Source of the DNA: Pseudomonas kilonensis
GTDB lineage: Bacteria > Pseudomonadota > Gammaproteobacteria > Pseudomonadales > Pseudomonadaceae
NCBI RefSeq assembly: GCF_001269885.1
Contig: NZ_LHVH01000018.1
Span: 1 to 64,000 of the forward strand
DNA length: 64,000 nt
Direction of reading: 5' to 3'
Below the pieces are notes generated by a model. That model was not told where the DNA came from. It saw only the letters and a program-made list of their open reading frames with translations, and did no database searches. Positions within the stretch are counted from its first letter, which is position 1; every line of letters begins with the position of its first letter. Of this stretch, positions 35,514 through 45,052 are shown one piece after another. A program made the position numbers and the translations under genes.

Positions 35514-36398
35514 ATGTCTGTCGATTCGGGTTTACAAGTGCGCGGCCTGCGCAAGCGCTACAACAACGGCGTCGAAGCGCTGCGCGGCGTGGACCTGAGT
35601 GTCGGCCCCGGGATGTATGGCTTGCTGGGGCCTAACGGCGCGGGCAAAAGCAGCCTGATGCGGACCCTGGCGACCCTGCAGCAACCCGACGCCGGCAGCA
35701 TTCACCTGGACGGGGTGGATGTGTTGGCCGATTCCGATCATTTGCGCCGCCGCCTGGGCTATCTGCCGCAGCAACTGGGCGCGTATCCGGGCGTAAGTGC
35801 GCGGGACTTGCTCGATCGTTTTGCCTGGCTCAAGGGTCGTACCGACAACCGCCAGCGCCGCGAGGAAATCGAGGGCCTGCTGGACAAGGTCAACCTCCAG
35901 CAGGCCGCCCATCGGGCGCTCGCCACTTATTCGGGCGGCATGCTGCGCCGGTTCGGCATCGCCATGGCGCTGGTGGGCTCGCCACGCTTGTTGATCGTCG
36001 ATGAGCCCACGGCGGGCCTCGACCCGGCGGAGCGCAACCGTTTCCATCGAGTGCTCGCCGATGTCGCCGCTGAGTCCATCGTGTTGCTTTCGACCCATAT
36101 CGTCGAAGACGTCGAGAACCTCTGCAGCCGACTGGCGGTGCTGGCCGGTGGGCAGATCCTTGTCGAAGGCAGCCCGGCGCAGTTGCTGGGTGCCGAGCAG
36201 GGCCGATTGTGGGAAGCGTCCTTCGACCGTGGCGAGTCGCTGCCCGACGCCTTGCATGTGGCCGCCAGCCCGCTGGGCAGCCGCGTGATCGTGCACGGCG
36301 AGCGTCCTGCCGATCCACGTTTCCTGCCCCATGCGCCGCGCCTGGAAGACATCTATTACCTGGCATTGGCCCAGGCAGGTGAGGCGATCGACGCATGA
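35514..36398 (+). CDS. ABC transporter ATPase (CcmA type)
   Basis: A 294-residue ATPase: Walker A LGPNGAGKSSLMRTL, Q-loop YLPQQLGAYPG, signature YSGGMLRRFGIAMAL, Walker B LLIVDEPTAGLDPAERN and H-loop LLSTHIVEDVE. The ATG at 35514 has GGAG seven bases upstream. A GTG at 35490 would add eight non-family residues. The stop overlaps the large permease start as ATGA, so the two form one ABC-2 type transporter. It is transcribed away from the siderophore operon and toward the receptor gene. A role in siderophore export or processing is inferred from position only. Confidence 0.88.
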   Translation: MSVDSGLQVRGLRKRYNNGVEALRGVDLSVGPGMYGLLGPNGAGKSSLMRTLATLQQPDAGSIHLDGVDVLADSDHLRRRLGYLPQQLGAYPGVSARDLLDRFAWLKGRTDNRQRREEIEGLLDKVNLQQAAHRALATYSGGMLRRFGIAMALVGSPRLLIVDEPTAGLDPAERNRFHRVLADVAAESIVLLSTHIVEDVENLCSRLAVLAGGQILVEGSPAQLLGAEQGRLWEASFDRGESLPDALHVAASPLGSRVIVHGERPADPRFLPHAPRLEDIYYLALAQAGEAIDA

Positions 36399-39300
36399 AT
36401 ACCTTTGCTCTGCTGATGCGCGAAGCCTGGGTGGAAGTACGCGCCGGGCTGCGCAGCGGCATTCCGTTACTCGTCTTTCTCGGCCTGACCGGCTACCTGC
36501 TAATGGCCCTGGCCAACGCCGACTATGTGCAGAAAATGGGCGCCAGCGAGATCGCCCGCAATGCCCCGAGCCTGATTTACCTGATGTCGTGCGGCTGTAT
36601 GTTCTTCCTGTTTTTTGCCTGGGCCTGGGTCTTTGCCCAACCCGCCCTGAGGGATCGCAAGGCGCAGTTGGAAGAAGTGCTGCTGGCCTTGCCGCTGTCG
36701 CTGCCGGCGCTGTTGTGGGGACGTTTTATCGGTGCGGCATTGGTGGGTGGTTTGCTCGCCAGTTCATTGATCGTCGGTTTTCTCGTCAGCCCGGTGCTGG
36801 GCTGGCTCGACTGGGTGCCGGCGGCGAGCATCGGCGCGCCCATGTGGTCGGCACTGGGGTTTGCCTGGGTCGCCTTGCTGTTGCCGGTGAGCACCGGGAT
36901 CGGTGCGTTGTATTACCTGCTGGCCTTGCGCAGCCGAGGCCTGGCTGCGCCGTTTGCCTTGGCGACGGTGTTGATGCTGCTCTGGATGTTCGCGGTGGTG
37001 GTGCTCAAGGGCGGCCATATCAACCCGCTGCTGGCCGCCAGCCTTGACCCGTCGCTGTTTACCTTTGCCCAGGCCCAGGTGGAAACCTGGAGCGCCGCGC
37101 AGAAGTCCCAATCGCTATTGGCCTTGACCCCGGGGTTCTGGCTTAACCGGGCGCTGTGGTGTGGGTTGCCTTTGTTGCTGTTGGCCGTCGTCCTGGCCCG
37201 CACCAGCCGCCAGGGTTTGATGGGCCGACGCAGTGGCACCGTATTGGCCGAGCCACCGATGCTGCTGGCGAGCCACGTTCGCCTGCCCGGCCCATTATCC
37301 GCCAGCCTGTGGTCGCGGGCCTTGTGGCGTGAGGTTCGCTGGCAGGTGCGGCAGCTGTTTGCCCGGCGCATTGGCTGGGTGGCCCTCGGGTTGCTGCTGG
37401 CCATGGGCATACTCAGTGGGTTTGTCCACATCGTGTGGCATGCGCGCGGGCCGATGGTGCCGCGACCGGACCTGATCTTGCCGCTGTTATCGAGCGCATC
37501 GTTCCTGGTGATCGCTTTTATTGTCGCGGCGCTGGTGGGGCTGGTGTGTCGGCGCGATGACGTCGAAGGCCTGGGGGCGATGTTGCAGGCAACCCCGGCA
37601 CCGGCATGGCTGCGCTTGTTGGGGCAGGTGGCCTGCGTGCTGGCGGCGACACTGGCCTTGGCGCTGGTACCGGGTGTTGCCAGCCTGGTGATCAGCGCGC
37701 TGGTCGCCCCCGACAACCTGGCACCGGGCTTTGTGCTGATCTATCAGGCGCTGGTGTTTGCGCCGCCGTTGCTGGAGTTGGCGATGCTCACGGTGCTGGT
37801 GCATGCGTTGGTCCGTCGCTCCGGCCTGGCGTACGCGACGTCAATGTTGCTGACGTTTTTCCTGGTGCTCAACCATGAGTTGGGGCTGGTCAGTTATCCC
37901 GCCTATGCCATGGCGATACCGGCCCATGTGGCCTTGTCACAACTCACGGGCTGGGCGCCCTGGCTGCCTTATCTGGCCACCTTGACCAGCTGGAAACTGG
38001 CCGGCTGCCTGGTACTGGTTGCGGTGGCGGCGCTGGCCTTGCCTCGGGGGCCGGAGCGCCGGCGTCTCATCGATGTACGCCGCAGCCTGCGGGGCTTGCC
38101 CGGTGCGCTGCTGGTGTTGGGGGTCGTGGGTTTACTGGGCAGCGGTGTGCTGTTGCATCGGCATCTGGTGGAGCAGGGCGATTACCAGTCGGTGGCCGAA
38201 GAACGGGCCGAGCGTGCCGAATGGGAACAGCGATGGTTGGCCGGGGCGGGTGCCTGGCAGGTGGCCGACGGCCGCTTGCACTTGCGCATCGATAGCGTTG
38301 CACGACGTGTTGAAGGTGAGTGGACGCTGGGGGCCGTGACCGCCGCCAATGAGCGCCTGGACGCAGAACTGCCGCCGGGTTTGCAGGTTGCTGCGGTAAG
38401 CGTCATGGGGCGGCCGGTGGTTTTCGAACAGGCGGCCGGGCACCTGCGTGTGCCCTTGGATGGGTGCGCGGCGAGCGGCTGCAACGTGCAACTGAACTGG
38501 ACGCTGGATGCCGCCGGCTGGCCTTCCGAAGGTGATGCAATCTGGCTGGGACCGCGAGGGGTGTGGCTGCAAGCGCGCCGCCTGATGCCGCGCCTGGGCC
38601 TGGACAGCGAGCGCTTGCTGCGCGCGCCGGTACAACGTGCCGAAGCCGGTTTGCCGCCTCAAGTACCGAGCGTGCCGGCAGGGGCGTCAGTCGCCGTGGA
38701 CGCCGTGGCTCCGGCGGCGGCGTGGCAGTGGCTGATCGAGGTTGATGGTCAGGCTTTCAACGGCCACAGCGTAGGGCCACTGGACTTCGCCTATCACGTG
38801 GCGGCGACGCAAGACCTCGACGGCGTGCAAGTGCTCGCTGATGCCGGTCGCCAGCAAACCGCCCGCGAGGTACGTGAAGACCTCGACGTCATGTCCGCCT
38901 GTGTGGCTCGGCGCCTGGGCAGCCGCCCGGCCGTCGAGTCCCTGAGCCAGTGGCCGCCCGGCATGGGGGGCAGCCAGTTGAGCCAGCGCCATCTGTTGCT
39001 CAGCCAGGCGCCGGATTGGGACGTGGCGCAGGTGAGCGTCGGGCGCTGGGCGCGCCGCGCGCATATCGCCGAACTGCTCGCACGCCGAATGTTGATCGAC
39101 GCCAGCGACCTGCGCCAGGCCCCGGGCTATCTGTGGCTGAGCCAGGGCGTGGCGGGCGCGATCGGCTTGTTGTGTGTCGGCGACGTCGATGGCGCTGATG
39201 CCCGCTCGGCCTTGGTGAAGTTGATGGCCGATGACTTGACCCGCGCATTGGGCAATGACGGCGAGCCCATCGGCACCTTGGCCAATGCCCGGGAACAGGG

Positions 39301-39490
39301 TTGGGTCGCGACGTATGCACCGCTGGCCAGCCTGGATTGGGTGGCCGGGCAAAGCGTCGGACAACTGACGGCGATGACCGCAAATATCCGCAACGGCCAG
39401 GGATGGCCCGCCGCGATCCAGGACCTGCTGGGCGCGCCCTCCGATCAGGCGATCACCGCAGCGCTCAGGCGCTGGGGGCCTGCGCAATGA
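36395..39490 (+). CDS. ABC-2 permease fused to a degenerate M1-peptidase-like domain
   Basis: A 1031-residue protein. Roughly residues 1-590 hold about twelve hydrophobic helices in two ABC-2 sets (first NTFALLMREAWVEVRAGLRS, second SLWSRALWREVRWQVRQLFA). The remaining ~440 residues are soluble and resemble the C-terminal domain of the 'ABC permease/M1 aminopeptidase' family. No HExxH zinc motif is present; where it is expected the sequence reads RRAHIAELLARRM, so peptidase activity is doubtful. It pairs with the ATPase before it and ends 33 bp before the TonB receptor. A siderophore efflux or periplasmic scaffold role is a guess. Confidence 0.8.
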   Translation: MNTFALLMREAWVEVRAGLRSGIPLLVFLGLTGYLLMALANADYVQKMGASEIARNAPSLIYLMSCGCMFFLFFAWAWVFAQPALRDRKAQLEEVLLALPLSLPALLWGRFIGAALVGGLLASSLIVGFLVSPVLGWLDWVPAASIGAPMWSALGFAWVALLLPVSTGIGALYYLLALRSRGLAAPFALATVLMLLWMFAVVVLKGGHINPLLAASLDPSLFTFAQAQVETWSAAQKSQSLLALTPGFWLNRALWCGLPLLLLAVVLARTSRQGLMGRRSGTVLAEPPMLLASHVRLPGPLSASLWSRALWREVRWQVRQLFARRIGWVALGLLLAMGILSGFVHIVWHARGPMVPRPDLILPLLSSASFLVIAFIVAALVGLVCRRDDVEGLGAMLQATPAPAWLRLLGQVACVLAATLALALVPGVASLVISALVAPDNLAPGFVLIYQALVFAPPLLELAMLTVLVHALVRRSGLAYATSMLLTFFLVLNHELGLVSYPAYAMAIPAHVALSQLTGWAPWLPYLATLTSWKLAGCLVLVAVAALALPRGPERRRLIDVRRSLRGLPGALLVLGVVGLLGSGVLLHRHLVEQGDYQSVAEERAERAEWEQRWLAGAGAWQVADGRLHLRIDSVARRVEGEWTLGAVTAANERLDAELPPGLQVAAVSVMGRPVVFEQAAGHLRVPLDGCAASGCNVQLNWTLDAAGWPSEGDAIWLGPRGVWLQARRLMPRLGLDSERLLRAPVQRAEAGLPPQVPSVPAGASVAVDAVAPAAAWQWLIEVDGQAFNGHSVGPLDFAYHVAATQDLDGVQVLADAGRQQTAREVREDLDVMSACVARRLGSRPAVESLSQWPPGMGGSQLSQRHLLLSQAPDWDVAQVSVGRWARRAHIAELLARRMLIDASDLRQAPGYLWLSQGVAGAIGLLCVGDVDGADARSALVKLMADDLTRALGNDGEPIGTLANAREQGWVATYAPLASLDWVAGQSVGQLTAMTANIRNGQGWPAAIQDLLGAPSDQAITAALRRWGPAQ

Positions 39491-39523
39491 ATTCGAACCA
39501 TCCCCTTTGCCTGGAGCTTTTTC

Positions 39524-41671
39524 ATGTCATCACAGCTGTCTATCCAACCGCTACGCCGTCCCCTCGGCTGGCGGGAGAATGTCTTGACCCAAACCCTGGC
39601 GCTGGCCTTGTCCAGCCAGATGTGCACGGCCTATGCCGCTGATTATCAACCTGCCGCCAGCGCGCCGGTGATCGAGCTGGCGCCGCTGATGGTCAGCGCC
39701 CGGTTGAACGAGGAGAGCGCCAAGGATATTCCCTTCGGGCTCTCTGTGATCGACGGACAGACCCTCGAAACCCGGCGTTTGCGCACGCTTGAAGACGCAT
39801 TGCGCACCACGCCGGGTGTGGATGTGAACTCCTGGGGCGGCGCCAACGACGCCAATGTGCGCATCCGTGGGGTCGGTTCGCTGAACCAGATGAGCATGGA
39901 CGACGGCTCGGTGGTGCTGAATGTGGACGGGGTGCCGATGTCGGTGCGCAACGCGGCGATGGCCACCCTCGATGTGGAACGGGTGGAGGTGCTCAAGGGC
40001 CCCCAGGGCACGCTGTTGGGGCGTAACAGTGAGGCGGGCGCGATCAATGTCACCACGCGCAAGCCAACGCGCGACGTGGAAGGCTATGTGCGCGGCGAAG
40101 TTGGCCAGCAAGGCCAGTTCATGAGCGAAGGCGCCGTGGGCGGGCCATTGACCGAAACCCTGGCCGGGCGCGTTGCCGTGCGCCGCAGCGGCTTCGATAA
40201 CTGGGTCGACGACCAGCAGGACGGCGACCCATTGACCCAGCCTCGCGACCTGGCCCTGCGCGGCAGCCTGCTGTGGGACAACGAGCAAGGCACGACCGGT
40301 CTGCTGACCGCCGAGCGCCAGCGCGCCGAGCATTATGCCGGCCTGGAGTTGCTGCGCCCGTTTGGCAATCGTCCCAGCCTGGACTACACGCCCGGTACGT
40401 TCGATGGCAACCAGAAGACCAACGAGCGCTATTCTTTCGAGCTCAATCATGACCTGGCGCAGTCGCGAATCACCTCGATCAGCGCCTACACCAGCACCGA
40501 CTTCAACGCGGTCAAAGGTTATGACCGCAACATCACCGAGGCCCTGTACGGTTCACCGTTCGAATACCTGATCGAAGATTCTGCCCATGAGCGGGTGTGG
40601 AGCCAGGACCTGCGTCTGGGCTCGCTGGTGGACGCCGATGTGTTCTGGGTGACCGGGGTAAACCTGTCGCGCTCCGAGCGCAGCTTCGATTCCGACAACT
40701 TCACCAACGGCGCACAACAGATGCGCGAGTTCAGCACCAACAGTTATGCCGCCTACGGCGAGGTGACGTACCCGATCGCCGAAGACTGGAAACTCACCAC
40801 CGGCCTGCGCCACACCTGGGACCGCAAGACCTATGGGGCCGACTATTCCAGCGCCGGCATTACCGTCGGTGACAACCGCCGGTTGCAGGATAACTACAGC
40901 ACCGGGCGCGTGGCGCTGAGCTACACGCTGACGCCGCAGACGAACCTGTATGCGGTGCTGTCGCGAGGCTATAAATCAGCCGGCTTCAACGATTACGCCA
41001 CCTCGGTCAAGGACAGCGAGCCCTACAAGGCCGCCAAGGTGAACGCCGTCGAAGTCGGTTTCAAGCATGAAAGCGCCGAGGGGGCCTTGAGCCTGGAGGG
41101 GGCGTTGTTCCTGACCCGCGTGCAGGACGATCACCTGCTGGGGTATGACTTCAACACGCTGGCGGTCAGCGCCGTGAACGCCGACACCCGCAGCAAAGGC
41201 GCCGAGCTGTCGAGCACGTGGCATGTCACCGATGAGCTGACATTGGGCAGCGCCATTAGCTACACCAACGCGGTGGTGACTTCCGATGCTCCGGGGGTTT
41301 CTGGCGGTGATGTCGCGGCGGGAAGTCGTGTGCCGGATGTGCCGCTGTGGAGCGGCAACTTCAGCGTCGCCTGGCAGAAAGACCTGGGCGCGTTCCTGGG
41401 CTTGCCGGCGCCGCGCCTGAATACGCTGCTCAACTATCGCGTGCAGAAAAATCGCCCGGCCGACCCGCAGAATCACTACGACCTCAAGGGCTACGCCAAG
41501 CTGGACCTGCACCTGGGCGTGGAGAGCGGCGGTTCGGAAGTCTACCTGTGGGGCGACAACCTGCTTGATGCGCGATATGACCTGTACGGTTCGTATTCCA
41601 CCGATCAAGTGCTGACCGGTATGCCGGGCCGAGGACGCTCGGCCGGCGTCGGGTACAGCTATTCGTTCTGA
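39524..41671 (+). CDS. TonB-dependent siderophore receptor (FyuA-like), copy 1
   Basis: A 715-residue outer-membrane receptor. A signal region (LTQTLALALSSQMCTAYAA) precedes a plug domain with LEDALRTTPGVDVNSWGGAN, VRIRGVGS, VDGVPM, VEVLKGPQGTLLGRNSEAGA and INVTTRKPTRDVEGY. The long beta-barrel includes VLSRGYKSAGFNDYAT and ends GYSYSF with terminal Phe. GGAG precedes the ATG at 39524. The barrel features recall the yersiniabactin receptor family more than FptA. It is co-directional with the ABC-2 transporter and should import the ferric siderophore. Confidence 0.9.
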   Translation: MSSQLSIQPLRRPLGWRENVLTQTLALALSSQMCTAYAADYQPAASAPVIELAPLMVSARLNEESAKDIPFGLSVIDGQTLETRRLRTLEDALRTTPGVDVNSWGGANDANVRIRGVGSLNQMSMDDGSVVLNVDGVPMSVRNAAMATLDVERVEVLKGPQGTLLGRNSEAGAINVTTRKPTRDVEGYVRGEVGQQGQFMSEGAVGGPLTETLAGRVAVRRSGFDNWVDDQQDGDPLTQPRDLALRGSLLWDNEQGTTGLLTAERQRAEHYAGLELLRPFGNRPSLDYTPGTFDGNQKTNERYSFELNHDLAQSRITSISAYTSTDFNAVKGYDRNITEALYGSPFEYLIEDSAHERVWSQDLRLGSLVDADVFWVTGVNLSRSERSFDSDNFTNGAQQMREFSTNSYAAYGEVTYPIAEDWKLTTGLRHTWDRKTYGADYSSAGITVGDNRRLQDNYSTGRVALSYTLTPQTNLYAVLSRGYKSAGFNDYATSVKDSEPYKAAKVNAVEVGFKHESAEGALSLEGALFLTRVQDDHLLGYDFNTLAVSAVNADTRSKGAELSSTWHVTDELTLGSAISYTNAVVTSDAPGVSGGDVAAGSRVPDVPLWSGNFSVAWQKDLGAFLGLPAPRLNTLLNYRVQKNRPADPQNHYDLKGYAKLDLHLGVESGGSEVYLWGDNLLDARYDLYGSYSTDQVLTGMPGRGRSAGVGYSYSF

Positions 41672-41675
41672 ACGC

Positions 41676-41690
41676 CCTTTGAGTCAAAGG
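41676..41690. terminator. Palindrome between convergent receptor genes
   Basis: CCTTTGAGTCAAAGG is a perfect 7-1-7 inverted repeat in the 23-bp gap between the two tail-to-tail receptor genes. As RNA it allows a six-pair stem with a three-base loop in both directions, but no T-run follows. A weak bidirectional terminator is the simplest reading. A protein-binding site is possible. Confidence 0.35.
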
Positions 41691-41694
41691 CAGG

Positions 41695-43815
41695 TTAGAA
41701 CTGATAGGTGTAGCCGACACCCAAGGTGCGCCGCCGTGCCGGCGCACCGTAGGCCACCGGGTCACTGTAGAAACCATAGGTGTCGTAGGTTTGGTTCAGC
41801 AGGTTGTCGGCAAACGCATAGACTTCGCCAAACCGGCTTTCCAGGCCTGCGCGCAGGTCGAGTTTCTCGTAGTTGTCCAGGTTGAAATGATTTTGCGGAT
41901 CGGCTGCGCGTTCGCCCACCAGGTGGTAATTGAGGCTGGTGTTCAGGGTGGTTTCGCCCATGCTGGCGAAGGTGCCCAACGGGTGCTGCCAACTGATGTT
42001 GAGGTTGCCGCTCCAGCGCGGTACATCCGGGGTACGGTTGCCGGCCGCGACGTCACCGGCCTGGATGCCGCGCACGGCGCTGGTGATCTTGGCGTCGAGG
42101 TAGGTGGCGCTGGCGGCCAGGGTCAGGCCATGGTCGAAGTGCCAGGTGCCTTCCAGTTCGGCACCGCGGGCGCGGGTATCGGCATTGAACGCATTGGTGG
42201 CGAAGGTTGCCGCGTTGTAGCCCAGCAGATGGTCGTCGTGCACGCGGGTGTAGAACAGCGCACCGTTCAAGCTGCCGCGGCGATCTTCTGTTTCACTTTT
42301 GAAACCCAGTTCAGCGGCTCTGCTGACCGCGGGCTTGTAGGGCGCGCTGTCGCTGACCTGCGACGCATAATCATTGAACCCCCCGGATTTATAGCCCCGC
42401 GCCAGTTGCACGTAGACGTTGGTTTGCGGGGTGAGCGCGTAGCTCAGGGCCGCGCGGCCGGTGCCGTAGTGGTCCGTCAGCTTGCGTGAATCGTCCACGG
42501 CGCTGGCGCCATCGATGTATTGGCCATCGTAGGTCTTGCGATCCCAGGAATGGCGATAGCCCGTCGTGAGTTTCAGGCGTTCGGTGAGTGGGAAGGTGAT
42601 TTCGCCGTAGCCGGCATACGTGGTGGTGGTGAAATCGCGGAACCTGGCGCTGGTGCTGCCGTAGGTGTTGCGCGGCGTGTCGTAGCTGCGCTCGTTGCGG
42701 CTGGCGGCAAGGCCGGCGATCCAGAACGTGTCGGCGTCGGGCAGCGAGCTCAAGTGCAGGTCCTGGCTCCAACTGCGCTCGAAGGATTTGTCCACCACCC
42801 AGTACTCGCTGGGCGTGCCGTACAGCGCACCCATCAGTTTGCTGTCGTAGGCGATCAACCCCTCGAAGTCAGCGGTGGAGGTGGCGGTTGTAGAGGTCAG
42901 GCGACTGTTGGCGAAGTCATGATCGACCTTGACGGTGTAGCGCTCGGTGGTCTTGTAATTGTCGTCGAACAGGCCGGGCGTCAGGTCCAGGCTGGGGTCG
43001 CTGCCATAGGGGCGCAGCACCAGCGAGTTGGTGGCGCGCTCGGTTTTCTGGCGTTCGGCGCTGAACAGCACTTGGGTGTCATCGTTGAGGTCCCAGAGCA
43101 GGCTGGCGCGATAAGCCTCGTTGCGCGGCTGGGTGATGGGATCGTTGCTCTGATCGTTGTCGATCCAGCTGTCGTAGCCGGCACGGCGCACCGCCAGGCG
43201 ACCGCTGAGGCTGTCGCTGATCGGTCCGCCGATGGCCCCTTCGCTGAGGAACTGGCCCTCCTGGCCGACTTCGCCGCGCACATAGCCTTCCACTTCACGG
43301 GTCGGCTGGCGGGTGGTGATGTTCACCGCGCCGGCCTGGCCAATCGCACCGGACATCGTCCCCTGGGGGCCCTTGAGCACTTCGATGCGGTCGATATCCA
43401 GGGTGCCGAAACCGAGGCTGCGCGACGATACCGGTACCCCGTCGATGTTGAATGCCACTGAGCTGTCATCCATCGACATCTGGTACAGCGAGCCGACGCC
43501 ACGGATCAACACGTTGAAATCATTGGGGCCGCCGGATGAATTGACGCTGACCCCGGAACTGTTGCGCAAGGCGCTTTCCAGCGTGTCGAGGCGCTGGGTA
43601 CGCAGTTGCTCGCCGCTGATGACGCTGAGGCTGATGGGCAGGTCCCTGGGATCTTCCTGCTCCATGCGCGCGGTCACCGTCGAGACGGGTAATTCGAAGA
43701 CTTCACCAGTGGCGGCGAGGACTGGACTGGTTAGTGTCCAAGTTAAAACTATTGTTATAGTATTACGCTTGTAGCAAGATCGAGGGACGGTCGTTGTGTT
43801 GCGTCGTGCAGACAT
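41695..43815 (-). CDS. TonB-dependent siderophore receptor (FyuA-like), copy 2
   Basis: A 706-residue receptor paralogous to the 39524 receptor along its whole length. Shared features are LESALRNSSGVSVNSSGGPN, VLIRGVGS, VDGVPVSS, IEVLKGPQGTM, VNITTRQPTREVEGYVRGEV, QLARGYKSGGFNDYAS and a final GYTYQF. The start MSARRNTTT at 43815 gives a plausible leader. A longer frame to 43890 runs into the promoter region. It is divergent from pchR with a Fur-like box between. Two receptors may take different ferric forms of the siderophore or related siderophores. Confidence 0.9.
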   Translation of the reverse strand: MSARRNTTTVPRSCYKRNTITIVLTWTLTSPVLAATGEVFELPVSTVTARMEQEDPRDLPISLSVISGEQLRTQRLDTLESALRNSSGVSVNSSGGPNDFNVLIRGVGSLYQMSMDDSSVAFNIDGVPVSSRSLGFGTLDIDRIEVLKGPQGTMSGAIGQAGAVNITTRQPTREVEGYVRGEVGQEGQFLSEGAIGGPISDSLSGRLAVRRAGYDSWIDNDQSNDPITQPRNEAYRASLLWDLNDDTQVLFSAERQKTERATNSLVLRPYGSDPSLDLTPGLFDDNYKTTERYTVKVDHDFANSRLTSTTATSTADFEGLIAYDSKLMGALYGTPSEYWVVDKSFERSWSQDLHLSSLPDADTFWIAGLAASRNERSYDTPRNTYGSTSARFRDFTTTTYAGYGEITFPLTERLKLTTGYRHSWDRKTYDGQYIDGASAVDDSRKLTDHYGTGRAALSYALTPQTNVYVQLARGYKSGGFNDYASQVSDSAPYKPAVSRAAELGFKSETEDRRGSLNGALFYTRVHDDHLLGYNAATFATNAFNADTRARGAELEGTWHFDHGLTLAASATYLDAKITSAVRGIQAGDVAAGNRTPDVPRWSGNLNISWQHPLGTFASMGETTLNTSLNYHLVGERAADPQNHFNLDNYEKLDLRAGLESRFGEVYAFADNLLNQTYDTYGFYSDPVAYGAPARRRTLGVGYTYQF

Positions 43816-43891
43816 AATGGGACCTTGACTGAGGTTTTGAGCGGTGCGCGTGACCGTTGGCAGTAACGAATTGGCGCAGCAGGGTGACACG

Positions 43892-43910
43892 CTAGATGCT
43901 AATAATTATC
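43892..43910 (+). promoter_or_regulatory. Fur-like box between receptor 2 and pchR
   Basis: CTAGATGCTAATAATTATC matches 13 of 19 consensus Fur positions, with the right half AATAATTATC at 9 of 10. It lies 77-95 bp upstream of the receptor start at 43815 and 66-84 bp upstream of the AraC gene at 43976. It could control both directions. Confidence 0.6.
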
Positions 43911-43975
43911 AATTGCGCAACTCTACCCCGATGTGATCTGATTCGAGCCGTATCCGGTCAGCCAGGAGATTCACG

Positions 43976-44962
43976 ATGTCAGTCGTTCAAGGAGGCGCAG
44001 GAGAGCCGATGCCGGTCTCGCGAATCATTACGGGAGAATATGGAAGCGACCTCGGACCCGGGGCGCACTGTCGGGTCACGCGCATGGCCCTGCAGGACGG
44101 ACTCGACATCGTGCGCTGGCAAAGCAAGTTCGAGCAGCCGATCGAATTGCCCTTGCAGGATGACAGCGACTGCATTCACTTCAGCTTCACCAACCTGCTC
44201 AAGGGCAAGGCCGCCTGCAGCTTCCGTGACGGCCGTCGGCAGCGCCGCTACGTGATTGACGAAGGCGCGGGCTGCATCAGTTATGGCCGTCGTCGCGATG
44301 GCCTCTATCACCAGCACGGCGAGATCGACAACATCACGGTCATGGTCCGCCCCGAGGTGCTGTCACAGTGGGAGTTGAAACTCGATCCGCTGCTGAACAA
44401 GGCACTGGCCTGCGATCATTGTTTTCTTGATGGCCACCGCAGTGGCGAAATGAGCGCGACCGCGCATCTGTTGTGCATGGCCATGGACCAGGGACCAGAC
44501 GCGCCGATGAGCCAACCCCGAAGCGGCCTCTGGCTGTATGGCCAGAGCGTGACGCTGGTCAGCCTGTTCCTGGAGGCACGGCGCAACGTGGGGTGCACCT
44601 GCCGTGTCAGTCATATCGATCGCCAACGCCTGTTGCGCGCGCGCGAACGACTGCTTGCCGATCTGGGCAAGGCGCCAAGCCTGTCAGAACTCGCTCGCGA
44701 GTCCGGAATGAGCCAGCCCAAGCTCACGCGCGGGTTTCGCCAACTGTTCTTGAACAGCGTCTACGGGGTCTTCCAGCAAGCGCGGATGATCCAGGCCCGG
44801 AGTCGATTGTTGAACGGTGAAGAGTCGGTGATGAGAATCGCCTCGGACCTTGGCTATGCCAATGCAAGCCATTTCGCCACAGCCTTTCGCAAACAGTTCG
44901 GGATCAATCCCTCGATCCTCAAACAGGGCGGAAGAAGTAAATTATCGATCTCGGCCAAGTGA
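43976..44962 (+). CDS. pchR: AraC-family regulator, PchR/YbtA-like
   Basis: A 328-residue regulator with a ~220-residue N-terminal ligand domain and a C-terminal double helix-turn-helix: PSLSELARESGMSQPKLTRGF and MRIASDLGYANASHFATAFRKQFG. In pyochelin and yersiniabactin systems such proteins sense the ferric siderophore and activate synthesis and receptor genes. AGGAG precedes the start at 43976. Its place next to a receptor and under a Fur-like box supports that role. The protein is intact, and its stop marks the right edge of the siderophore region. Confidence 0.9.
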   Translation: MSVVQGGAGEPMPVSRIITGEYGSDLGPGAHCRVTRMALQDGLDIVRWQSKFEQPIELPLQDDSDCIHFSFTNLLKGKAACSFRDGRRQRRYVIDEGAGCISYGRRRDGLYHQHGEIDNITVMVRPEVLSQWELKLDPLLNKALACDHCFLDGHRSGEMSATAHLLCMAMDQGPDAPMSQPRSGLWLYGQSVTLVSLFLEARRNVGCTCRVSHIDRQRLLRARERLLADLGKAPSLSELARESGMSQPKLTRGFRQLFLNSVYGVFQQARMIQARSRLLNGEESVMRIASDLGYANASHFATAFRKQFGINPSILKQGGRSKLSISAK

Positions 44963-45052
44963 GTCAAAACCGCCAGGGCAAGTGACCGCTCCATGGCGTC
45001 GCGTCCGTGACCCTGTACGTGGTCTGGCCGTGGCTGCGATTCAGATCATCAG

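Noticed and set aside
44963..45052. Continuation of the reductase gene vestige
   Set aside because: Beyond the first nine codons the frame no longer resembles the intact reductase, so only the start is annotated.
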